Assembly: GCA_046728055.1 (NCBI GenBank)
Contig: JBKPDU010000065.1
Span: 1 to 8,751, forward strand
Length of the DNA stretch: 8,751 bases
Direction: 5' to 3'
DNA from: AC-69 sp046728055
GTDB taxonomy: Bacteria; Actinomycetota; UBA4738; HRBIN12
In this document: in pieces, positions 1 to 5,944 of the stretch
How positions within the stretch are numbered: position 1 is the stretch's first letter
How the letters are laid out: every line of letters starts with the position of its first letter
The notes under the pieces: generated by a model
What the model saw: the letters and a program-made list of their open reading frames with translations, nothing else
What the model was told of the DNA's origin: nothing
The model's database searches: none
Translations under genes and position numbers: made by a program

Positions 1-2
1 GT

Positions 3-698
3 CCGGAGGCTACGGCGACATACATCCCCACGCCGGGCACGCCCCAGGGCGCAGGCGCGGGGCCCACGATCTCCGATCCATCGTCCGCACGCGGTGTGTA
101 CGAGGCGGATGGCGTCACGTTCGACTCGGCCGGGATCTGGCGGGTCCAGGTGACCGCCGACATCGGCGAAAGCGGGATCCAGACGGCCGGGAAGGCATTC
201 ATCGTTCAGGCGAAGCCAGCCCTGCCGGCCCCGGGCCAACGCGCCCTGCGAACCGAGAACCTGACGATCCACTCCAAGGGAGTACCGCTCGGAGCCATCG
301 ACTCACGGGCGGTGACTGATGGAAGGATCCCGGACCCCGAGCTACACCAGTGGACCATCGCGAACGCCCTCGCCGAGCACCGGCCGATCGTGGCGGTGTT
401 CGCCACGCCCGTGTACTGCATGAGCCGGTTCTGCGGGCCCGTGACCGACGCGGTGGACGAGCTGTGGCGCCGGTACGAGGATCGAGCCGTGTTCATCCAC
501 GTCGAGATCTGGCGGAATCACAACAAGCAGGTCGTCAACCAGGCCGCCGCCGACTGGCTCCTCCGGAACGACGACCTAACCGAGCCATGGCTGTACCTGA
601 TCGGGGCGAACGGCACGATCCTGGACCGGTGGTCGAGCCTGTTCGACGTCCAGGAGGTGGCGAGGGAACTCGAGCAGCTCCCGCCGATGAAGGGCTAG
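3..698 (+). CDS. Exported thioredoxin-like protein with CX4C motif, 5'-truncated by the window edge
   Basis: The frame is open from base 3 with no stop, so the true start lies outside the window; the GTG at 96 is internal and not preferred. The visible 231 residues begin with a Pro/Gly/Ala-rich stretch, then a short beta-rich segment (around residues 32-66, including GIWRVQV) like the Ig-like domains of secreted actinobacterial proteins. A thioredoxin-like domain follows. It has VAVFATPVYC then MSRFCGPV, giving a cysteine pair at residues 139 and 144 (CX4C rather than CXXC), then FIHVEIW and EPWLYLIGANGTILDRW, the usual late strands of the fold. I recall this arrangement from actinobacterial lipoproteins annotated only as hypothetical or thioredoxin-like. 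An extracytoplasmic thiol-redox or metal-handling role is inferred; a signal peptide or lipobox would be upstream and cannot be seen. The stop TAG overlaps the stop of the opposing gene. Confidence 0.8.
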   Translation, partial: PEATATYIPTPGTPQGAGAGPTISDPSSARGVYEADGVTFDSAGIWRVQVTADIGESGIQTAGKAFIVQAKPALPAPGQRALRTENLTIHSKGVPLGAIDSRAVTDGRIPDPELHQWTIANALAEHRPIVAVFATPVYCMSRFCGPVTDAVDELWRRYEDRAVFIHVEIWRNHNKQVVNQAAADWLLRNDDLTEPWLYLIGANGTILDRWSSLFDVQEVARELEQLPPMKG

Positions 699-2755
699 CC
701 GGCAGACGAGGTTCTGCTCCTCGCTGCCGTTTCGAGCACATCGGAAGCTGGGGGTTCGATTGCGACCTCCACTACCGGAACCCGTGTCTCCCCTCTGGGG
801 CGGAACACGAATGCCAGGCCGTACAGTCCCGCGACGACCAGGAGCAGCGCTCGATAACCCACGACGAGTGCACCGTACTCCAGCAGCCCACCGACCATCG
901 CACCGAGAAGGTTCGCCCCGAAAGCGACCACCGAGGATCCCACGTCTTTGAATCGCTCCGCGAAGATTAGATTCGCTATGAAGACCGGTGCGAACGCGAC
1001 CGCGGTCGAAGCGAAGAACCGAGGAACGACGGAGAGAGACAGCAATTGCTCTGGGGACACAACCCAGGCAACCGCGAGCCCCGCCGCGAGCGCAACGTAG
1101 AGATGACCGGGGTTCTTGAAGGAGAAGCGCTTAGCGATCTCGATTGCGGCCAAAACCGTGATGAGGATCCCGGCGAAGACCAAAGCATTCACGAACCACG
1201 TCGTACCGAACAGAAGCGCGAACTGGACGACACTCTTCGTCTCCAAGAGGAGGAACGCCGACCCCATGAAGAACAAGTCCAGGTACCTCCTCATCTCACG
1301 GAGGGGACCGGAGCTCAGCCTGACGGCCAGCAAGGACAGGATCAGGATGAGAGCAAGGGTCAGGAGATAGATCGGGGGAATGCTGCGGGTTCGGAGGTAG
1401 ACGAAGGGGTAGTCGTCGGTGGCTGGGGAAGGGACTCCCAACTCGCCAGGCTGCCACACAGTTCTGCATGAGACCCGCCGAGGATCAACGCTCGTTGTCA
1501 GAACCGCGAAGTGCCCAACTCGCCCAGTTGAATCGATGCAAGGAGGATGTCCGTAAACCTGCTCCAACGTCCCTGCCAGCCGATCGACCAGCCACTGCTC
1601 GCGGTAGTAGTTGTACATCGTGAACACACCATCGGACGTGAGATGGTCCTTCGCCACCAGCATGGCTTGGGTGGTGAAGAGGTAGCTCTCGAGTCGGAGC
1701 GCGGACTGGCCTGCTATGAGTGTCAGGGAGTCCGGAAGCGCGAACACGATGAGGTCGTATTGCTGGTCGGACTGCTGTAGGAAGGCCCTCCCGTCGTTGA
1801 TATAGACGTGGACCCGAGGATCCTGGTAAGGGCGATCGGGGTTCAACGCCCTCCCCAGCCTGTAGAGGCGTTGGTCGATCTCGACTGCGTCCACACGACT
1901 CGCGCCATGTGCGAGGGCGATCGCGACATCGCCGCCGGTTCCCGCACCGATCACCAGTACGCGATTTAGGTTGTTCTCTGGCGCGTGCTCATAGGGAGCG
2001 AAGTACAAAGGTTCAGTTTCGAACCGCTGAGCGGTCGAGCCGATCCATTGATGAGGGATGCCGTTCACCTGGACGGCGTACGTGCTCTCGGGGCCGGTCC
2101 ACACCGAGATCTTGTAATAGGGTGACCAGTAGGTTCCTGCGCTAGTGGGGTCGATCCAGAGCAGCAAAATGAGCACCAGGACAGCCACTCCCTGCTGTAA
2201 TCCGTGGAGCAAGGTGGCGCCCGGCAATAACAGCACGAGGAAGCACGCCCCGACGGCGACTGCCCATGCGATCGGAGGAGCCCCAAGAAAAGAGAGAAGA
2301 GAAAAGGCAGCGATGCCGATGATGCTTCCGAGGATGTCGAGTCGATAGGCTTCGAGAGGTTCGAAGGTGGAGAAGGTGCGGGCGACACCATCCGCGATCA
2401 TGGCCATGATCGCGGCCGTCGCAACGAAGACGACCGGAAGCATCACCCATATCGGCAACCCCGACGGCCTTATTCCACCGAAATAGAGGAGCTGACTACC
2501 CGATCGGTCGACCTGTACGGGGGAGACGAGAACGAAGAAGACGAAGATGACCAAGGCTGGAGCTGCCCGAGGAAAGAGTTGCACCTTTGAGCGGGATCTG
2601 AGGAACCCAATTCCGATCCCAAGAAAGCTGCCGAGGAGAACGAAGTTCGAGAAGTAAGAAAGGTAGACCACATTCGCGCCGGACCACCTGATCAAGGTGA
2701 GCTCCGTGAAGAGCATCAGGAAGCTCAGCAGCACCAGGCGAGGTCTTCCCGTCAT
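695..2755 (-). CDS. Multi-spanning membrane protein with spermidine-synthase-like SAM-binding domain
   Basis: With the ATG at 2755 the protein has 686 residues. About seven hydrophobic segments occupy residues 5-200. A Rossmann SAM-binding core covers roughly 225-420: VLVIGAGTGGDVAIAL (glycine-rich loop near 270-275), an acidic ribose-binding EID (292-294), NDGRAFL (D321) and YDLIVFALPDS. TDDYPFVYLR at about 447 closes this part, and a second membrane block (about 460-665, including LLLETKSVVQFALLFG and FGANLLGAMVGGLLEY) ends the protein. This is the layout of large membrane proteins annotated as spermidine-synthase-like. In true aminopropyltransferases the motif is D-x-x-D-P; here the first Asp aligns with A339 and the Pro with Ser, so polyamine synthesis is unlikely and substrate is unknown. 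A start at 2854 would add 33 residues rich in Gly (MNGFGGGDRGG) encoded across two long G runs; neither start has a strong ribosome-binding site, and 2755 puts a membrane segment at the N-terminus. G+C is about 52-57% in sampled stretches. Confidence 0.8.
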   Translation of the reverse strand: MTGRPRLVLLSFLMLFTELTLIRWSGANVVYLSYFSNFVLLGSFLGIGIGFLRSRSKVQLFPRAAPALVIFVFFVLVSPVQVDRSGSQLLYFGGIRPSGLPIWVMLPVVFVATAAIMAMIADGVARTFSTFEPLEAYRLDILGSIIGIAAFSLLSFLGAPPIAWAVAVGACFLVLLLPGATLLHGLQQGVAVLVLILLLWIDPTSAGTYWSPYYKISVWTGPESTYAVQVNGIPHQWIGSTAQRFETEPLYFAPYEHAPENNLNRVLVIGAGTGGDVAIALAHGASRVDAVEIDQRLYRLGRALNPDRPYQDPRVHVYINDGRAFLQQSDQQYDLIVFALPDSLTLIAGQSALRLESYLFTTQAMLVAKDHLTSDGVFTMYNYYREQWLVDRLAGTLEQVYGHPPCIDSTGRVGHFAVLTTSVDPRRVSCRTVWQPGELGVPSPATDDYPFVYLRTRSIPPIYLLTLALILILSLLAVRLSSGPLREMRRYLDLFFMGSAFLLLETKSVVQFALLFGTTWFVNALVFAGILITVLAAIEIAKRFSFKNPGHLYVALAAGLAVAWVVSPEQLLSLSVVPRFFASTAVAFAPVFIANLIFAERFKDVGSSVVAFGANLLGAMVGGLLEYGALVVGYRALLLVVAGLYGLAFVFRPRGETRVPVVEVAIEPPASDVLETAARSRTSSAG

Positions 2756-3000
2756 CGGAGCCAGCCTGCCAAAGATGCACAATCTGCGAGGACTTGACTT
2801 TGGTTCCAGACCCCCACGAAAACCCCCCCGATCACCGCCTCCGAAGCCATTCATCTATTCGGCAGATCATCCCGCCGACCTGAGATTCGTCCTTCTGCGG
2901 TCACAGGCAGGCACGCTGGGCGGGTCTGAGAGTGGATTGTCAGGCGGCCCGGCCACCAACGGTCTATAGCAAGGCCCGAACGCCGCGCTACAGTGCGGCG
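2756..3000. promoter_or_regulatory. Divergent intergenic control region
   Basis: This 245-bp gap separates the minus-strand membrane protein from the plus-strand cation transporter, so promoters for both should lie here. I see no convincing paired -35/-10 boxes. On the plus strand TTGTCA (2937-2942) and TATAGC (2965-2970) resemble the two boxes, but they are 22 bp apart, too far for a standard promoter. The minus strand carries G runs of seven and five (C runs at 2823-2829 and 2811-2815 on the plus strand). Both genes could start further upstream (2854 minus, GTG 2932 plus), which would shrink the gap to 77 bp. Confidence 0.4.
2981..3000 (+). promoter_or_regulatory. GC-rich hairpin abutting the cation transporter start codon
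   Basis: CGCCGC (2981-2986) and GCGGCG (2995-3000) are perfect inverted repeats. In RNA the stem extends inward by a G-U and a C-G pair to 8 bp closed by a UACA tetraloop. The last stem base is directly next to the ATG at 3001, and no Shine-Dalgarno sequence is visible there. The structure could hide the start from ribosomes; an effect on expression is inference. If translation begins at GTG 2932, it would only be coding sequence. Confidence 0.4.
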
Positions 3001-3927
3001 ATGGACCGCCACGGTCATCGCGTCCTCGCCCCCGCAGACCGGGGGATCCGAGCGATCAAGTGGTCCCTCGCCGGCCTGGCCCTCACCGCGCTCCTGCAAC
3101 TGCTAGTAGTGCTGATAAGCGGCTCGGTTGCGCTCCTGGCCGACACGATCCACAACTTCTCCGACTGCCTGACGGCGATCCCGCTGTGGGTTGCGTTCGT
3201 CATCGGACGGCGGCCGGCGACGAAGCGCTACTCGTACGGCTTCGGTCGAGCGGAGGACCTGGCTGGCCTGTTCATCGTCCTGGTGATCGCGGCATCCGCG
3301 TTCTTCGTTGCGTGGGAAGCGATTGCACGCCTCATGCAACCCCGGTCCATCGACAACATCCTGTGGGTGATGGTCGCGGGGCTCGTCGGTTTCGCGGGGA
3401 ACGAGCTCGTCGCCGCGTACCGGATCCGGGAGGGCCGCAGGATCGGCTCGATGGCCCTCGTAGCCGATGGGCATCACGCGCGAACCGACGGCTTGACGTC
3501 GCTCGGCGTGGTGGCAGGGGGAATCGGGGCGGCCCTCGGATTCGACCGCGCCGATCCGCTCGCGGGCTTGGCCATCGCCGTGGTGATCGTGTACGTCCTG
3601 TGGCAAGCGGGCAGGAGCGTGATCCACCGCATCCTGGACGGCACCGACGAGTCCACGATGGTGATGCTCGAGTCCGTTGCCGCCTCGGTGGCCGGAGTCG
3701 AGCACGTGACGTCGGCAAGGGCCCGGTGGACCGGCCACGGGCTGAACGCCGACTTGGCGATCCAGGTCGACGCGGCCCTCACCGTGGAGCAGGGTCACGC
3801 GATCGCCGAGGAGGTCGAGCACGAACTGCTGCACGCCCTACCCGGGCTGAAGGAAGCCACCGTTCACGTGGACCCGCACGACCACCGCCCGCCCCGCGGG
3901 CCGGTGGCCCATCACCGGGAGGTGTGA
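3001..3927 (+). CDS. Cation diffusion facilitator family transporter (probable zinc exporter)
   Basis: This 308-residue protein belongs to the CDF family, proton-coupled exporters of Zn2+ and related divalent metals in the cytoplasmic membrane. The six-helix membrane domain spans about residues 20-220. Helix 2 holds LLADTIHNFSDCLTAIPLW with H51xxxD55, and helix 5 holds VADGHHARTDGLTSLGV with H159xxxD163. Together these form the tetrahedral site, and this His/Asp set is the one usually linked to zinc preference. YSYGFGRAEDLAGL (79-90) is the typical conserved loop leading into helix 3. The cytoplasmic ferredoxin-like domain (about 225-300) includes VEHVTSARARWTGHGLNADLAIQVD and ends with a His-rich tail (VHVDPHDHRPP). 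A GTG at 2932 would add 23 residues without family features, so ATG 3001 is preferred. The gene is followed one base later by an oxidoreductase-like gene, implying co-transcription. The exact metal is inferred from motifs only. Confidence 0.92.
   Translation: MDRHGHRVLAPADRGIRAIKWSLAGLALTALLQLLVVLISGSVALLADTIHNFSDCLTAIPLWVAFVIGRRPATKRYSYGFGRAEDLAGLFIVLVIAASAFFVAWEAIARLMQPRSIDNILWVMVAGLVGFAGNELVAAYRIREGRRIGSMALVADGHHARTDGLTSLGVVAGGIGAALGFDRADPLAGLAIAVVIVYVLWQAGRSVIHRILDGTDESTMVMLESVAASVAGVEHVTSARARWTGHGLNADLAIQVDAALTVEQGHAIAEEVEHELLHALPGLKEATVHVDPHDHRPPRGPVAHHREV
3917..3922 (+). promoter_or_regulatory. Ribosome-binding site of the PPOX-class gene
   Basis: GGGAGG lies inside the last codons of the transporter gene, six bases before the GTG at 3929. 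It is the clearest Shine-Dalgarno in the window and fixes this GTG as the start. It also supports translational coupling, since the upstream stop TGA (3925-3927) is one base from the GTG. Confidence 0.7.
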
Positions 3928-3928
3928 C

Positions 3929-4339
3929 GTGGACAAGCGCGAGGCCCGATCCAGGTTCGGCGCGGCCCGGGTGGCCCGTCTGGCCACCGTGCGTCCCGAT
4001 GGATCGCCGCATCTGGTTCCCATCGTCTTCGCCCTCGGTGGTGAGACACTCGTGTTCGCCATCGACGACAAGCCCAAGAGCACCAGAGAGTTGCAGCGAC
4101 TGGCCAACATCCGTTCGGATCCGCGCGTGAGCGTCCTGGTCGATCACTACGATGACGACTGGTCGGCCGTCTGGTGGGTTCGGGTGGACGGACGGGGCCG
4201 CGTCCTCGACGGGGGCCCGACCTTCGACCGCGCCGTCACCCTGCTCGCCGAGAAGTACCCTCAGTACGCGAACGACCTCCCTCCCGGTCCGGCCGTCCTC
4301 ATCGATGTCGAGACCTGGCGGTGGTGGTCCTCAAGCTGA
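3929..4339 (+). CDS. PPOX-class F420-dependent oxidoreductase-like protein (Rv0121-type)
   Basis: This 136-residue protein has the split beta-barrel fold of the pyridoxamine 5'-phosphate oxidase / F420-binding superfamily. Near the N-terminus RVARLATVRPDGSPHLVPIVFAL (residues 14-36) is the characteristic first hairpin. DDKPKSTRELQRLANIRSDPRVSVLVDHY (46-74) supplies the lysine and arginine region that contacts the cofactor phosphate, and DDWSAVWWVRVDGRGRVLD (75-93) continues the barrel. Length and the WWVR segment match the actinobacterial subgroup usually called PPOX-class F420-dependent (Rv0121/TIGR03668-like), though FMN cannot be excluded from sequence. The substrate is unknown. The GTG start follows GGGAGG at a good distance and sits one base after the stop of the zinc-type transporter, so the two are probably made together; a functional link between them is not evident. 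The stop codon falls inside the first copy of a 25-bp direct repeat. Confidence 0.88.
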   Translation: MDKREARSRFGAARVARLATVRPDGSPHLVPIVFALGGETLVFAIDDKPKSTRELQRLANIRSDPRVSVLVDHYDDDWSAVWWVRVDGRGRVLDGGPTFDRAVTLLAEKYPQYANDLPPGPAVLIDVETWRWWSSS

Positions 4340-4385
4340 TCCCTCAGCCCCGACGGTTGAGGTCCTCCAGCTGATCCCTCAACCC
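4326..4385. repeat. Two-copy 25-bp direct repeat spanning the PPOX stop codon
   Basis: Copies at 4326-4350 and 4361-4385 match at 23 of 25 positions (both begin GGTCCTC and contain AGCTGATCCCTCA), with a 35-bp period. The first copy includes the last codons and TGA of the oxidoreductase gene; the second is noncoding. The 8-bp stem 4342-4349 with 4355-4362 (one G-U pair, 5-base loop) straddles the first copy and the spacer. It looks like a local tandem duplication of the gene's 3' end. Confidence 0.75.
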
Positions 4386-4404
4386 GGCTGTCGCGCGACC
4401 GGGT
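4382..4404 (+). terminator. Terminator-like hairpin between the PPOX gene and the rhomboid gene
   Basis: ACCCGG (4382-4387) pairs perfectly with CCGGGT (4399-4404). The loop overlaps the 10-bp palindrome GTCGCGCGAC (4390-4399), which offers an alternative fold. There is no U tract downstream, so if it ends transcription it does so without a classic poly-U tail, as is common in high-G+C bacteria. It could equally be a protein-binding palindrome upstream of the rhomboid gene. Confidence 0.3.
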
Positions 4405-4441
4405 CCCGGCGTACCGCTATGCAGCCCGTAGGATGGCCTTC

Positions 4442-5377
4442 ATGTCCGAGGAGACTGGTCAGCAGCCGACGGGTGCCCCACCCGCGGTCGAGTACTGCTA
4501 TCGGCACCCGAACGTGCAGACCGGAGTGCACTGCACCCGGTGCAACCGCCCGATCTGCCCCGATTGCATGACCCCCGCTCCCGTCGGATTCCAGTGCCCG
4601 GAATGCGTCGAGCAGGCTCGCCGTGAGTTCCGGCGAGGCCCGGGTCGGCGGATCGTGGCCCGAGGGGTCACGGCTACAAAGGTCCTGCTGGCGGCGCTGT
4701 TCGCCATGTTCGCGGTGGAGGTGCTGGTCGGCGGGGCGAACGCGCTGTTCCAGGGTCCTCCCGGACGCACGCTGATCCGCCTGGGCGCGATACAGCCGTT
4801 CCTCATCGCCGACGGGCAGTACTGGCGGTTGCTCTCGGCCATCTTCCTCCACGCCGGAGTGCTGCACATTGCGTTCAACGCGTACGCCCTGTGGATCTTC
4901 GGCACGGCGATGGAACAGGCGCTCGGTCGGACGCGGTTCCTGTTGGTGTTCTTCGTCACCGGGTTTCTGGCCAGCGTCGCGTCCTACGCGTTCGGACCCG
5001 TGGTGTCTGTTGGCGTCGGTGCGTCAGGCGCGATCTTCGGCGTCTTCGGGGCGTTCATCGCCTACAACTACCGGCGTCGGGACCTGGCCCTGGCGGCAGC
5101 CAACCTGCGATGGGCCGTGATGCTGATCATCCTCAACGCCTTGCTCACCCTGGGGATCGGCCAGATCGACTGGCGGGCACACCTCGGCGGGGTGGTCGCG
5201 GGGTTCGCCGCCGGCATAGTCGCCGAGGGGTGGGGAGACCGCCGAACCAGGAGGATCGTCCTGGTCGCGGGGTTCGCCGCCCTGATTGCGATCGGCGTGG
5301 CCCTCGTGGCGTGGCGGACGGTGGACATCCGGGCGCTCCCCATCTTCGAGCGCGGGGTGGCCTTCTTCGGCTCCTAG
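4442..5377 (+). CDS. Rhomboid intramembrane serine protease with N-terminal B-box-like zinc finger
   Basis: The protein has 311 residues. Residues 19-55 hold eight evenly placed ligands (C19, H22, C31, C34, C39, C42, C52, C55), a cross-brace zinc-finger pattern like a B-box. A basic linker (60-74) leads into the rhomboid domain, about 78-290. It shows QYWRLLSAIFLHAGVLHIAFNAYALWIFG with the WR loop motif (128-129) and HxxxN (H142, N146), then GASGAIFG with nucleophile S195, and AHLGGVVAG with H247 completing the Ser-His dyad. All catalytic residues are present, so it should be active and cleave transmembrane substrates. An ATG at 4433 (MAF extension) is possible, but the AGGA at 4430-4433 is better spaced for 4442. 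The substrate is unknown. The finger is cytoplasmic if the topology follows bacterial GlpG, which suggests partner binding. This fusion is known in actinobacterial rhomboids. Confidence 0.93.
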   Translation: MSEETGQQPTGAPPAVEYCYRHPNVQTGVHCTRCNRPICPDCMTPAPVGFQCPECVEQARREFRRGPGRRIVARGVTATKVLLAALFAMFAVEVLVGGANALFQGPPGRTLIRLGAIQPFLIADGQYWRLLSAIFLHAGVLHIAFNAYALWIFGTAMEQALGRTRFLLVFFVTGFLASVASYAFGPVVSVGVGASGAIFGVFGAFIAYNYRRRDLALAAANLRWAVMLIILNALLTLGIGQIDWRAHLGGVVAGFAAGIVAEGWGDRRTRRIVLVAGFAALIAIGVALVAWRTVDIRALPIFERGVAFFGS

Positions 5378-5413
5378 GCCGAGGTTCGTGGACCTGCGTT
5401 CGAAGGAACCACA

Positions 5414-5440
5414 AACGGGCGCGCCAACCTAGCGCGCGTT
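5414..5440. terminator. Candidate bidirectional terminator between convergent genes
   Basis: AACG plus CGCGC (5414-5417 and 5420-5424) pair with GCGCG plus CGTT (5432-5440), a 9-bp stem with a two-base G bulge and a 7-base loop. It lies 37 bases after the rhomboid stop on the plus strand and 10 bases after the redoxin stop on the minus strand, where the stem is followed by a short T run. A weaker GGTTC/GAACC pair (5383-5387, 5406-5410) lies just before it. Placement and stability suggest termination from both sides; this is inferred from structure only. Confidence 0.4.
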
Positions 5441-5449
5441 CCGTGACCC

Positions 5450-5902
5450 TCAGCCGGGACGGAACGGCGGGAGCCCATCGGAGGAATCGGACACCATGAC
5501 CGGCTCCACCCCGAGAAGCTCGGCCAGGCGGCCCGAGGCCCGGTTGTATCCGGCGCGATCCCACGAGACGACCGCGTCGGCCACCTTCCCCGACCGGTCG
5601 AGCACGAACAGCGTCGGCACGGTGTCGATGCCGTAAGCGTTCGAGACGTCGTAGGGAGGAAGGTCCGGCATGGCCGGAACGTTCATCCCGAACCCTCGAC
5701 CGAACCGCTCGAGTTCGTCCGGCGGGTCCTGTCCCACGGGGACGACCCGCCCCGGATAGGCGTCGGCCATCACGTTGACTTTCGGCGCCGACATCTGACA
5801 CACAGGGCACGTCACCTTGTAGAAGACCAGCGCCGTCGGCCCTCGTTCGAACGAGACGCCGGGGACGAGTGGCGCGGCTTCGCCGACCGCGATCAGAGGC
5901 AC
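5450..5902 (-). CDS. Cytoplasmic TlpA/thioredoxin-like CPVC redoxin
   Basis: This 150-residue protein has a peroxiredoxin/TlpA-type opening (VGEAAPLVPGVSFERG), a central strand ALVFYKVTCPVCQMSAPKV with the active-site pair C32-P-V-C35, and GIDTVPTLFVLDRSGKV, where P96 is the cis-proline expected beside the active site. It has no signal peptide or membrane segment, so it probably acts in the cytoplasm, unlike most TlpA relatives. A thiol-disulfide or thiol-peroxidase-like role is inferred; the substrate is unknown. The start is GTG at 5902, with only a weak GGGG-type ribosome-binding site just before it. It lies 42 bases after pheA on the same strand and could be transcribed with it. It ends 72 bases from the convergent rhomboid gene. 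Confidence 0.85.
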   Translation of the reverse strand: MPLIAVGEAAPLVPGVSFERGPTALVFYKVTCPVCQMSAPKVNVMADAYPGRVVPVGQDPPDELERFGRGFGMNVPAMPDLPPYDVSNAYGIDTVPTLFVLDRSGKVADAVVSWDRAGYNRASGRLAELLGVEPVMVSDSSDGLPPFRPG

Positions 5903-5944
5903 GTCCCCAGGATATCGCCGCGTCCCGTCACGACCGTGCCCGTC

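Noticed and set aside
2811..2829. G-quadruplex on the minus strand upstream of the membrane protein
   Set aside because: Only two long G runs are present, not enough for a standard three-tier quadruplex.
2937..2970. Possible plus-strand promoter, TTGTCA and TATAGC
   Set aside because: The 22-bp spacing is outside the normal range and the -10-like box lacks the final T, so I do not call it a promoter.
3060..4130. 356-codon plus-strand frame across the transporter and PPOX genes
   Set aside because: It overlaps two well-supported genes in another frame and has an Arg/Pro/Gly-rich shadow composition with no motifs.
5418..5425. GGCGCGCC palindrome as a possible protein-binding site
   Set aside because: It sits within the larger bulged hairpin at 5414-5440 between convergent genes, where a terminator is the simpler reading.
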